Of a stretch of 64,000 bases of DNA, positions 54,123 to 64,000 are shown one piece after another. Both the position numbers and the translations under genes were made by a program. Location: positions 31,725,469-31,789,468 of the forward strand of contig BTRK01000005.1 of NCBI GenBank assembly GCA_036245805.1, given 5' to 3'. The notes under the pieces are model-generated. The model saw only the letters and a program-made list of their open reading frames with translations. It had not been told where the DNA came from and ran no database searches. How positions within the stretch are numbered: the stretch's first letter is position 1; each line of letters starts with the position of its first letter. This DNA comes from Pristionchus mayeri. Lineage: Eukaryota; Nematoda; Chromadorea; Rhabditida; Neodiplogasteridae.

Positions 54123-55581
54123 AATGGTTACTCTATTCAACAGTGTTGGCAATTGGGGTACGCAATACCTGCGGCAGATTTTACCTTCTTCCGAACAAAA
54201 AACGAACGAACTTTTGAAACACCCTAATAATACTATTACACTTTCTGTTTTTTAAAAGTATGATTTGGAAAATAATATTTTTACATGTCAAACTGCCATT
54301 CAGCTCGCGGCAACAGCGGGACCCGAGAGATGCTACCTCTGTCGTCGATTCACTTTCGAGTTTGTCTCCACCTAATCGACTATCGAGTCCAGGAAAGAAT
54401 TACTGGCAAGAATAGTTGTCAAATCTCCTCAACAGCGAGCTCGCATGGCGGTTAGTCATATTCTGTTATTATTATTATATTTATCGTTAGTATATTTATT
54501 ATTGTTATATTATTTATAACTTAAGTTCAATTATTACGTTTCATAAATGAGTTCCGAGTGATTAAGGAACTGGCGGCAAGTGGAGACGATGCGGCTTTCT
54601 GCATGAATCACTTCCCCAAGACGGCTACTCTGGTAAGCCGTAGAGTAGGGCAGAGTGTGAAATTGCCTACTCTCTTTAAGATCTCCAACCCTCATAACCC
54701 CAAGAACAGTAAACTGTCGACGGCTGAGCGTCAGGTAAATTAATGTGGTCTCGTTTTTAGACGAATTTTGGGAAATTCGCCTGTAGGACAAACTCGTAAT
54801 TTGAAATAAAAAAAACTTACCACTATTTTTTTCAGTCTGTTCTCATAAAGAAGTGTTATCTGTGTGGCAAATTGATCGACGATTGCCGCATATGCCCTTC
54901 TCATCCCCTGCTGCGAGAGATGTTCTTGAAGTCGATTCATATCCCCATCGCCGCCAAATTCAAGGATAAACTTGCTGTGAGTTTTTTCAGTGTTTCATAA
55001 TTATTTATGTTATCCAGGAGTTGAAGTGCAGACAAACTGATACTTATTTCTGTGTCGAGCACATAGCGAAAGGACTAGATACGGTTGGCATTTCTTTTTT
55101 TTTCTGGCAATTAAAGGGGTGGTTTATGTCAAATAGGAATCTGCGATTGATTTCGCTGACCTGGTACTTCCTATTGATAATGCGAGTTATTAGTGTATTG
55201 CTAAATTGCTTGGATTAACCATAATCCTCCAGGGCGCTCTCGCATGCAGCAAACCTCCGATCAAACGAGCGAAATTGATCGACAACGAGGTATTCTTAGG
55301 GTATATTTATTAATCCACCTTTCACCAACGAATTCTCCAGAAAAACAATGAAAAATTCTGTGAGATTTTTTCTTGATTGATGACAATATCCTTATTTATA
55401 CAAATTTGTTAAAGAACGCACTACTCAATAATGTTTTATACGCTACGGGAATACTGTATCCTAGCATGGCAAGTCGGACGGATCGCACGAGAGACCAGAG
55501 AATGGCCGAATGGAAACTCGAATGAGTGAAGGATTCCACCTCGATGGGAAGTGGATCGACTTCCCTGAAACTTCTAAATAA

Positions 55582-56783
55582 TGCTCTAGAATTCAAATAT
55601 TAGTATTTACATGTGCTTGTTTGTATGCATGATTGTTTAAAAGTAATTCCGTTTGTCAAGATTATGTGAATATTGTATTGTTCGACCACTTCTGTAGTTA
55701 ATATGAGAAGAGTAAAAATGCTCTCAAGATCGATGTATTAATACGAATTCGTAATTTGAAATCGTCTGTATCGATTGAATTTACTTCAATCGTACGGCGA
55801 GAGCGATGGTGGGCACTACGTAGAATGAGAACCGTGATTTCATGCCGCCTTGATATATAAAAGCCGGCATGACATCATAGTTCTCATCCGAGCTAGTGCC
55901 GTATGTTGAGTGAAAAGCATCATCAAAGAGGAATCAATGTAATTCGCGGATGACCCAATCGATACATTTCTTGAATTTCAATCATTCCGGTGCTCGTGAT
56001 AGGCGATCGTCTACCGCCTCGCTCTTTTCCGACCTTGTTCGGGGAATCCTCTCCTGTCAGCGTGGGCAACCCGGAGAGTATCGCCTACTTGGTACACTTC
56101 AATATGAGGATCGCGGGCAGATTTCCATCAACTCGAGTGAGTAAAAAATGCCTCACTAAAGCCTGCATTGTGAGTTCCAATCAGCGCAAGTCAGGTGATC
56201 GGCGGCAGGAAGATATACTTCAATTCTCAACGGAGATCAGCCACGATCGTCGATACAGTTGACTAGAGAAGCGAATGAAGGCACCATCCCCTTGTCTTAT
56301 CGAAGCTCTGAGACCGAAGATCCCAATTCCCTATCCCACCGAAGTTAGCCTCTTGCAGGACTTTTGCCTGACATCAGAATAAATATACATACATTTCTTC
56401 AAATCTTCATTCAAGTGAAAAGTCTTTACACGCCGAGTGATCGCAAAGAAAAACTAGAAAAATATAGAAAATATGTATAGGGGTTGTCCAATCGAGACAA
56501 GGTAGCGAGACCGATACACCACCGCCATTATTTTCGCAATTCGAGGAGGGGGGGGGGTCGTAGAGGTCTCGCTATTTTATCCCAATTGCCAACCGCAAAA
56601 TAAAGAGGTGTACCTTCAAATCAAAGCAAATCAGGACATATCGAAATGATTCGTTCGAGATAGGATAAAAATAGGAAATTTGATTACTTCATCAATCGAA
56701 TTTAATTCGAGAATCAACTAATGGTGGCAAGCTACTGGGATTGTGGTAGTGCAAGGATGAGGGTAAAATAAACATCTGATATT
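55582..56783. other. Intergenic DNA with a hairpin MITE
   Basis: From 55810 to 55902 an imperfect hairpin (GGGCACTACGTAGAATGAGA...CTCATCCGAGCTAGTGCC) is a diverged copy of 61942-62033. Otherwise A/T-rich spacer. The segment 56500-56580 contains GGTAGCGAGACC, a G run and GGTCTCGCTA. Short open frames at 55950-56260 have no recognisable family. Confidence 0.5.
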
Positions 56784-59125
56784 TCAATTTTTGATTCTTC
56801 CGTTGGTATTGGACGAGGATCTGTTGTCATTGTCCATCTGGTAGGTCACCAGACGATTCATGAAGGAGGTGTAGGCCTGCAGGGAGTATGAAGTCTTGAG
56901 GGTGAACTATATTTAGCACAGAATATTTCGAGCAATGATGATTTTCGATTTTTCATGTATTGGAGAATATCGTTCTAAGGGAAGTAGAGCATCGAACCTT
57001 GGGGAATAGGCGGACGGCGAGATGGAAGTGGACTCCTTGGACGACATCCTTCACGCGAACCGTCTCCTGAATCTTTCGAAATGACAGATTAAGATATTGC
57101 TCATTTATTCGCACACCTCGAGTGTTCGCTTCCGCGATTTAATAACATAAAAATTCAGTGCACAATACATTTTCCCCTAACCTCCCCCGACCTTTTCATA
57201 TTTGTATTGCTTGTGCCCAGCATGCATAGATATATTCATCTAATGCTTATTCATGTAAGAGCAAGATATCACTGATTAGGCCAAATTGTAAATAAAAATG
57301 ACCTCGTTTGTCTTCAGCCCCAGCTTGACCACGACGAACGGATCCTGAAGAGAAAAATATGCATATTAATTTATTTTGTAATCAGCCATCAGCCCATGGG
57401 AGTGTTCTGGAAGCCCAGGGCTTGTCCTAGCAATGTGGAGAATGCTCTCTTAATTTAACGCACTCTCTCATTTTCTCTGACTGGTGAGAGAACATACAGA
57501 AGAGATTCAGGGAAATTGTCTCTGTACGATTCATAAGGATACTCTAATTGATGTTACGGTCGGATGGGGGGTACGTTAGGAGTACTGAAGCCGATGTGAA
57601 ATGAGAAGGAGGCGGAGCTAAGAACATTCTAGAACATCCTTGAAAGTTCCCCTAGGCACGCACCACAGGAGAGACCGCACAGCGAGGTATAGAGGCCCTT
57701 CTTACAGTCCAACCAATGTCACCTATTGGCAGATATGGTAGCGTTTCTGTTTCGTAACGTGTTGACCATGGGTTCGGTTCCAGTCAGAAGAATTGCCCTT
57801 TTGCAGAATCTCAGGCTAGCCCCGCCCACCCATTTCGTAATCTGGTCACCTGCACACAAATTTTTCAAACCGGCTATTTTTTTCTAGCAATTTCAGATTA
57901 TAGTAGAGTTGTCAAAATCAATGAGTTGAGAACCGCCATAGAAAGGCGCTTCGCTTGTCATTCTCAGTTATCTCATCCTTCGCACCCCTACCATTACTGC
58001 TACGTTTGAGATTGGAGTGGAAATGGAGGTAAGGCATTCTAATAACAATCCCTCACCCTACTTTCCCCTCATAATTGTGATTCGCAATGGAGACTTGCGC
58101 CCACTGTGAATGGCATGCGTTCTTTTGCCAGCCCCAATATCATTGTAGAGCGAGTCATGAGAACGACGGTTAAGCGAAGAGCCAGACGATCCGAACCTGT
58201 GCAACTAATGCTCACCGTATCGTGGGGCACGTAGCTGATGACCCAGTCGACTTCTCGACCGGCGAACATCTCGACTGGCCCGGGCCTAGCCATGATGTAT
58301 ACGTCGGAGTACGTCTTCTCCGTCCACACTTTGAGCTGCATAACATAACAATTGAAATGCAGGCAGTCGAAGGTGGAGATCAGTCGCGAACTGTGCAAAA
58401 TTCCCTTCTCAGCAACTCACACCCCGAAGATCCTCCCGTTTGAAAAACGTGATAGGTAGAATGGACGCGTTGCTGCTCTTGATCGACGCTGTTCGCTGAT
58501 CTCCCTGCTTGACCTACGAAATATTGATTCTTCGGCAAAATATTCCGCGAGTAAAGTCACTCATCAATCCCTTTCAATTCCTACAGTAATCTCATATATT
58601 TCGTTGCTTGTCGATGATGTGCTTCACTCATGGAGCTAAATGTATTTCTCCGGCGAAAAGTCTCGGTCACTACAAGTCTTTCCACCAACACAATGCCATT
58701 GAGCCTCTGAGGGGTCACATCAATCCATGGTTCTACAATATGTACGATAGAGACCATCAAGCCTGACCGTCACAGATGATAAGGTACCGCATCCCAATTT
58801 GCATTAGTTACTCTGCCCCCCCCCCCCCCCCATCACATCACATCTGGACAACACAGATGTTTCATCTTCCACAGTTTCAGCTTGTCCAAGCTCACAGGTT
58901 ACTGTACTTGTACATCCAGTAATATCGTGTTTTACGTCCGTGTATTTCTATGGCTCTCGTACGTTGTTGAATAGCACACAATTGAATAGAGAAACTGACA
59001 CCAATCATGTACGACTCCACCACAATCGCTGCAGTCAGTACATCATCGAGCGATCGGTTCGCCTCACCAAGTTTCCGCTTCTTCACTCCCTGCTTCTCCG
59101 CGGTAGCGGGGCTACAAATTTTCAT
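56784..59125 (-). CDS. Unrecognised gene on the minus strand, partial model
   Basis: Exons, reading leftwards: 59002-about 59125 (SPATAEKQGVKKRKLGEANR...VVESYMI), 58421-58513 (VKQGDQRTASIKSSNASILPI...), 58216-58335 (LKVWTEKTYSDVYIMARPGP...WVISYVPHDT), 57303-57344 (DPFVVVKLGLKTNE), 56998-57072 (IQETVRVKDVVQGVHFHLAV...) and 56784-56906 (FTLKTSYSLQAYTSF..., stop TGA). Most joints keep phase; 59002/58513 does not, so an exon is probably missing between them. Splice sites are good and codon use is unlike the flanking repeats. I see a basic KKRK stretch near the N-terminus and no transmembrane segment. No family recognised; upstream exons may include those at 60190-61080. Confidence 0.5.
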
Positions 59126-59246
59126 TCTCTGGTTATGTGATATGCGTCACGTCCCGTAAGGTCCTGAGTTCTATCCCCTGCCGAGGATGACCGAGCATTC
59201 TAGTCGGTATTTTGTTGAGTCTCTATTTCGGAGCTGGTAATTTGGA

Positions 59247-59539
59247 GTACTGTGAGAATAGAATGCGTAGCAACGTGGTGTACATGATAAACTTCTTAAA
59301 GTACTACAATATTCGCGGAACGGGAAAATATTCACGGCCAAATATTTTCCCGTTCCGCGAATATTGTAGTACTTTAAGAAGTTTATCATGTACACCACGA
59401 TAAACTTCTTAAAGTACTACAATATTCGCGGAACGGGAAAATATTTGGCCGTGAATATTTTCCCGTTCCGCGAATATTGTAGTACTTTAAGAAGTTTATC
59501 ATGTACACCACGTTGCCACGCATTCTATTCTCACAGTAC
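59247..59539. repeat. Double (nested) perfect palindrome, 293 bp
   Basis: The whole stretch is an inverted repeat (GTACTGTGAGAATAGAATGC at 59247, complement ending 59539) with an 11-base spacer near 59393. Each arm is itself a hairpin of about 115 bp (GATAAACTTCTTAAAGTACT...AAATATTTTCCCG and complement), with loop CACGGCC in the left arm and GGCCGTG in the right. Only about one mismatch was seen (near 59268). No target duplication. Confidence 0.85.
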
Positions 59540-59954
59540 GACAGGGGAAGAAAGGGAGAAGAGGATGAATGAGAAATACCCAGGATAGTGAAGATAACTG
59601 AGCTCATAACCCGGAAAATGAGAAAAATTAGCTGGTGCCTGTCATTCCCTCATAACGTTGTCTCCACTCTGCCCTATCACCCCTTTTCCAAATAATATGC
59701 TACCCGTCATTCATAAAGGTAAGTCTAATCAGCTGTCTCACCTCCCTCCTCCCTCCTCCGCTATCCCACTCACTTCCCTTCGGGATACTAAGTTGTTCGA
59801 AATAATACGTTACCCGTCATTCCCTCATAACGTTGTCTCCCTTCCGCCCATTTTATCACCTCTCCTGCCCCCCACCCTTTCCCCCGCGCAACCGCCAGCT
59901 TCCTCTCGTTCCTTCCCACTCTCCCTCCCCTGGCTGCCCTCGCGCGCAACCACA

Positions 59955-60014
59955 TAGGCCGAATGGTCTGACTCGCTTTCCCCGAAGTCGGTGGTTCGAT
60001 CCCGCCGCGGTCTA
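59955..60014 (+). repeat. tRNA-like segment (SINE or tRNA relic)
   Basis: TAGGCCGAATGGTCTGACTC, then after about 23 bases GTGGTTCGATCCCGCC. These resemble the A box and the B box/T-arm of tRNA-Ser/Leu-type genes. No clean acceptor stem, and the anticodon arm is not clear, so probably not a working tRNA. Confidence 0.4.
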
Positions 60015-60187
60015 ACATCTTTTGCCTGCTTAGCTCTAGAGAGAAAGAAGGGAAGTAGGAAAGTGCAGCGGTTGACCGAGAGGACAAATAGATTGCTTTA
60101 AGAAAACACGAACATTTCGAGCATTGTCGAATTCCCAAAGTAGGCTATATTTAGAGGCAATGTATTGACAAGTTCTCGAATGATGAG

Positions 60188-61085
60188 ATATACGTACGCG
60201 CAAGTCTCCTTAGTGCGCTCTGCTCTACTGGGGATGGCTCTGCTCGATGTCGGTTCCTTGTCTTTCTCGCTTCTCGAATCGTCCTTAGAAGAGTGCAGGG
60301 CAGCATTCTGATGGAATCTATAATGAAAATTTTGCATTACAATATACGCGTCCGAAATTAGTTTGAATACCTTGCGTTCTTCGCGGATTCATTTCGCGTC
60401 TTCGTTGACACCTTCCCGCCGTCGGAGATGCGGGCGCCACTAAAGTACAGGAGAGAGATCCATCACTCAGCTGAATACTTTTTCAGATACATTTCTTACC
60501 TTTCAGGATCTAATTAAGGGCTGGGACTATTTTTATGGCATTGCTTGATTAGAGTTCTTTTATAAGAAAATTATCGATCTTTCGTTGGGTAGGTTTCAGA
60601 TGCAGGTAACACCCAAACGCTCGTCAGCTCTAATTAGTGCACCTGAAACATATCCAAAAAAGGCGTCGACAATTCACCAGTAAGAGAGCTCTATCCTTGA
60701 TATTTCCATTGTGAGCCCGTATGTTACGATGCATCATCATCATCAAGGCAGTCGCAATTCTTACGCAAATGACACTACGTACGTGGACTTAATTTGGGGA
60801 CGCATCGCTCTGCTCGAGGTCGGTACGTCCTCCTGCTCACTGCCCGAGTCGCCAGCCGAAGAGGTCACGGCCGCATTCTGACCGAATCTACAAGTACTCT
60901 CCGAATATATCACGGCTGCATAATGTTTGTTTTGAGAAACATTGCCCCTCCACACTTCTCGCATTCACAACATTGTCCATTGAATGACCAACCTCAGATT
61001 GCGTGATCGTCCGCCAGCTGAAGCGGAAGTGGAGAGACCTCCCGCGGAACGAGCATTCGGTCTGAACGCCTTATTGTTATTTTCA
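60188..61085 (-). CDS. Ser-rich repeated exons on the minus strand, gene unrecognised
   Basis: Three exon-like pieces read leftwards: about 61085-61000 (FRPNARSAGGLSTSA...), 60900-60780 (FGQNAAVTSSAGDSGSEQED..PTSSRA) and 60320-60190 (FHQNAALHSSKDDSRSEKDK..PTSSRA). The last two are clearly paralogous to each other. They are Ser/Asp/Glu-rich and look like disordered protein. They may be 5' exons of the gene ending at 56784 or of a separate gene. Confidence 0.35.
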
Positions 61086-61104
61086 TGGAAACTGAAATTT
61101 ACGC

Positions 61105-61155
61105 CCACTCAAGAACTTGTTAGTAGTGTTCAAGAACTTGTTAGTAGTATTCGAG
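61105..61155 (+). repeat. Direct duplication of a 23-base unit
   Basis: CAAGAACTTGTTAGTAGT is repeated twice in a row (about 61112 and 61133), after which the DNA is unique. Confidence 0.6.
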
Positions 61156-61864
61156 AATAACGGGCACGATATTCCTCTCTTTCCGAAACCACGAGATCGC
61201 AATAGAGGTGCGCGCTCGTTACGGGCCGCTATCCGAGAGGAGAGGTAGCGGTCTCGGTATTCTCGCGTCCCTCCTGTCTCTAGCGCTTCCTCGCCTCTCT
61301 CTGATCCTGCGACGTCAGAGCACAAAGCAAGGAGATTACGGGAAGCATGGTTCGCGTGAAAGCGAGAACAACGAGAATAATGAGACCGCTACCCCCCCCC
61401 CCCTCCGCTGACTCGAGGTAGCGAAACCGGAATCGAGAGGCGCGTGTTACGGGCTCGTTGAATCTGTATCGTTAAGCCGGACGTACTAGTTAGCTTCCAT
61501 CATCTGCGTGTTAAACACTTACGAGAGGCTTGATCCCGAAGTTTCGTCATTTTCAATTTCCCGTGACTGCAGACGCATGGTGGCATGCTGATCACGCGAG
61601 TCGTCAGTCTGCAAGTATAGTGGTTACAACTTATCGATTGAAATTCGAACGAGGGGCTCAGAAGATGTCAAAAGAACCGCATTTCCAATTGAACAAAATG
61701 TACAAAGAAGGTGGCGGAATACGGTATATATGGGATTCTCAATACTTCCTTTATACTTTTTCGAATTTTATGACGCTCTCCGAAGTCGGCAGAAATATTC
61801 AAAAAGTGTCTGTAGTCGGCTGTCAGATCAGAATAAACCGGGCAAAAATTATTGGCCGACTGAG

Positions 61865-61937
61865 TGAATCGAATCGAACCAGCGACCTCAGGCGAACGAG
61901 TCGAACTCGCTTTCCAGTCGGCCAATGTGACGCTTTT
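61865..61937 (-). repeat. tRNA-like segment on the minus strand
   Basis: Reading leftwards: TTGGCCGACTGGAAAGCGAG, then about 30 bases on, GCTGGTTCGATTCGATTC. A- and B-box-like with near-tRNA spacing and no proven cloverleaf. It abuts the hairpin MITE at 61942, so the two could be one composite element. Confidence 0.4.
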
Positions 61938-61941
61938 TTGT

Positions 61942-62033
61942 CGGCACTAGGTCGGATGGGAACTATGGCGTCATCACGCCTTTGATAGATCAAAGCCGGC
62001 ATGTTATCATAGTTCTCATCCGACCTAGTGCCG
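61942..62033. mobile_element. Hairpin MITE (92 bp)
   Basis: CGGCACTAGGTCGGATGGGA at the left and the complement of CGGCACTAGGTCGGATGAGA at the right; the middle (CTTTGATAGATCAAAG) is palindromic too. A diverged copy lies at 55810-55902. If transcribed it would fold into a long stem. Confidence 0.7.
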
Positions 62034-63265
62034 TTTTCGCGGAGTTTGTTTGTCTCTCTGGTTAGAGAGTTTGGGCGCATGGTCAGGAGAGGAAGAGAGA
62101 CTTTTTTTAAACTTTAGGGCGTAATCTCACTTCTCTCACACCGACACTACACAGGGAGGGGGGGGACAATCACCCCTTCCTCATCGAAGGGATGGCCAGG
62201 CAAAAATGATGGGTGACCACAACGACCCCTCGCAGGGGAGTGTGTGTGTTTGAACCAGGCAGGAGTATTCGGGAGCTCTTCCGTATGCGCGATGCTCTCT
62301 GCATTTGCCAGGGTCAGAATGGCGGTGGAGCGGCGCAGCTCGCCCCGCCCAATTGCGCTCACAATATCTCGCATCCTCTCCACTATTAATGCTCTATCGT
62401 CGGTCAGAGGCTGGATCCACGTACCTCTCTGTGCATATCGCGGGCCTAAGCCGGCTTTAGCCTAAGCGGTAACAGGACTCCCTGCTTCGCGGGTCGCGGT
62501 TATCAGGAAGGAAGTATAGATGCGTACAGTAAGGCATATCTGACACACTGCACCATGCAATATCTGAGGGCGTCAGAGGGAATCGGTAGGGAGAGACAGA
62601 GTGTCAGAGAAGCAGAGGAAGGTGGGCGGAGTTACCCCCTAAAGTAAAGAAGTGCCGAGGGAGAGAGAGAGGAGGAGAGGAGGAAGCAGACAAATTATGA
62701 CGGGCACGAGGATTCAGATCGTGTACAAAAAGTCGGACAACATTATAAAAAATGAAGTACGGTAGGTGGCGTGGCGTGAACGTGACCACCTGTACATGTT
62801 ATATTATTTAGAAGACCTTCCGGGTCCCATATTGCGAAAAGGGAGCTAAAGTACAACATTTTGTGAAAGAAAATTTAGCGCTCCTTGCCCTATGGAAATT
62901 GCTTTACATCAGAACGTCCGCAACGTTCTCGAGAAAATAGTTGCGGTTTCATTCACCCCTCCAAAGGTTCTGAGCAATGGACTAGCCGGACAGTTTCGAG
63001 TAAGCAGAGGAGTGGAAAAGATGAGCAGTTGGATCTTACATTACAAAGCTTTATTTACTTTATCTCTACCCCGCCCCTCGTTGGTCGTGCTCGTTGTGAA
63101 AACCGCGTGACTTATCGCATAAGGCTTTCTAAAGTGCGGCCCGTTATCACGTTCATGAAAGGTCTGTGTTCGCATTTTACTGACAGGAAGAAATTAGCAA
63201 ACGTAAGATAAACCGGCGATCATTGTGGAAGACCATTTTTGCGAAGTGCTACGAACAAATCACGG
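62034..63265. other. No gene recognised
   Basis: Mixed sequence with short frames on both strands and purine- or pyrimidine-rich runs (62150-62165, 62640-62690). I see no consistent exon series, terminal repeats or RNA gene. Confidence 0.4.
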
Positions 63266-63462
63266 CGCCACCTCGCGAAAGTGATCAGCGCAGCTTCGTG
63301 AATGTTGCGGCGTCCCTTCATGCCAGTAACGCATCAACTCCGTGAACGTGAAGTGGACTAAATAAATAACCCCGCTCTACTTTCGTGAAGCTGCCGCGTT
63401 ACTTACATCAAGACGCGCCGCAACTTTCACGAAACTGCGCTGAATACTTTCACGAGGTGGCG
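63266..63462. mobile_element. MITE with ~47-bp inverted ends
   Basis: The left arm CGCCACCTCGCGAAAGTGAT...GTTGCGGCG (63266-63312) is matched by the complement of the right arm (about 63412-63462). The arms are about 85 percent matched by eye. The inside repeats the TTTCGTGAA motif several times. No coding content. Confidence 0.65.
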
Positions 63463-63577
63463 ATGTAATGTGTCCGCACCACTTCTCAAAAGTGGCGCGC
63501 ATCCGTCGCTGAAAACCCGGAGAAATAACGCGAATGTTCCGTTCAAACAGTAATGAACTTCAGAATGGACAGAACCG

Positions 63578-63664
63578 CTAGTTTTACAAAAGAAACTAGC
63601 CTCTTCGTTCTTGATTATGTCGCCTACTTTGACTTCCACCTTGGAAGTATTTGATGGAGACATC
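63578..63664 (-). CDS. Possible first exon of a minus-strand gene
   Basis: From ATG 63664, behind a run ending TACGTCAGCTAACG: MSPSNTSKVEVKVGDIIKNE, then EASFFCKTS. It is hydrophilic, with no recognised domain. Continuation to the left into the MITE region is unlikely to be coding. Weak evidence. Confidence 0.25.
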
Positions 63665-64000
63665 GTTAGCTGACGTACCTGCGCAATAATAATTGCTATA
63701 CATGACAGTTCGCAGAAATTTGCAATAAACAGAGGGAAAATAGGAGAGAGCACAACATTACAAGAAGTGATGAAATCAGTGGAAAAAAGGAGATACCGTA
63801 ATCCGGAAGTAGTTTGCTAATGATACCACGCTGCATTGAAAACTAATTTTATTTATTTTTCTTCATTTTTTCATGGGAGCTCATTTTTCTTCATTTTTTA
63901 ATGGGATTTCATGGAAGTAGAGCATCGTTAAAACTCGCGTATTTGTGAAGAATAGCGATATCTTCCGCAGTCGCGCCTTGTGGTGATGGCTACTAGGGAT

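Larger units (their letters stand above)
51512..54227. mobile_element. mariner-like TIR element, carrying an RTE insertion
   Basis: Inverted ends TTAGGGTGTTTCAAAAGTTC (51512) and complement (to 54227), flanked by TA. Without the RTE LINE (52323-54122) about 0.9 kb remains. I found no intact transposase; short frames at 51600-51760 and 51900-51990 may be remnants. The TIR form and TA target fit mariner elements. Confidence 0.75.
47962..55581 (+). pseudogene. LIN-15A/LIN-56-like C2CH finger gene 3, interrupted
   Basis: Exons: 47962-48051 (MPEPKEEPLNGF...), 48197-48265, 50338-50433, 50529-50621, 50695-50808 (VKIEPKDD, IKQEEP), 50955-51073, 51189-51275, 51355-51468, 54304-54450, 54552-54734, 54836-54976, 55018-55083, 55233-55289 and 55465-55581 (stop TAA). 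Half-fingers are CYLCRRF (54304), FCMNHF (54552), CYLCGKL (54836) and FCVEHI (55018). In the first, codon 24 of exon 54304 is TAA (54373-54375), although the reading continues with clear finger sequence (STIESRKELLARI). A mariner-like element with an RTE insert fills the intron before it, and tandem repeats fill 48266-50337. The joint 51073/51189 is out of phase. Probably a decaying duplicate of genes 1 and 2. Confidence 0.6.

Noticed and set aside
59658..60138. Overlapping Pro/Ser-rich frames on both strands
   Set aside because: Low-complexity C/T-rich DNA without splice signals or conserved domains; compositional.
62240..62465. Plus-strand frame MCLNQAGVFGSSSV...
   Set aside because: No homology signal, no splice context, and equally long frames exist on the other strand.

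Overview
The window looks like nematode chromosomal DNA, most likely from Rhabditina (a Caenorhabditis- or Pristionchus-like worm; the genus cannot be fixed from sequence alone). The genes are cut into many small exons whose phases join through TTTCAG-type acceptors and GTRAG donors, with a few GC-AG introns. Some first ATGs sit directly behind a TTTCAG, as at trans-splice sites. The protein families (MATH-BTB, LIN-15A/LIN-56-like C2CH fingers) and the transposons (RTE, CR1-like, TACAGT-ended Tc1-like, 8-bp-TSD palindromes) fit nematodes. I see no operons of bacterial type, no CRISPR and no rRNA.

Layout. 1-4.1 kb: a CR1/jockey-like LINE with ORF1 and an open ORF2. 4.1-6.3 kb: palindromic repeats, including a hAT-like fold-back with an 8-bp target duplication. 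5.1-15.3 kb: three diverged copies of an unrecognised gene ('family A'), each followed by a conserved ~290-bp spacer and then a different gene: a MATH-start/unknown chimera (7.3-8.8 kb), a PARP-like gene without catalytic domain (9.5-11.7 kb), and an intact MATH-BTB gene (15.6-17.6 kb). A second hAT-like palindrome lies at 12.0-12.8 kb. 17.9-35.9 kb: a PARP6/PARP8-type mono-ADP-ribosyltransferase gene. One of its introns holds a three-layer transposon nest: a Tc1-like TIR element split by a complete LTR retrotransposon and by an RTE LINE.

36.6-55.6 kb: a cluster of three related genes encoding repeated C-x2-C...C-x2-H fingers (LIN-15A/LIN-56/THAP-like), with lysine-acidic motifs of the kind used for SUMO attachment and Lys/Ser/Glu-rich tails. 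The middle gene (42.5-47.6 kb) is open with five fingers. The third carries a nonsense codon and a mariner-like element that itself carries an RTE LINE. A 1.44-kb Tc1-like fold-back element separates the first two genes. 55.8-64 kb: mostly hairpin MITEs, a striking double palindrome, tRNA-like segments with A/B-box motifs, and minus-strand exons of at least one unrecognised gene.

The genes do not form one pathway that I can show. The common theme is recent duplication plus transposon invasion of three fast-evolving families (MATH-BTB, ADP-ribosyltransferase, THAP-like fingers). The two things most worth follow-up are the exon-shuffled 5.1-17.6 kb block with its unrecognised family A, and the nested insertion inside the otherwise open ADP-ribosyltransferase gene.
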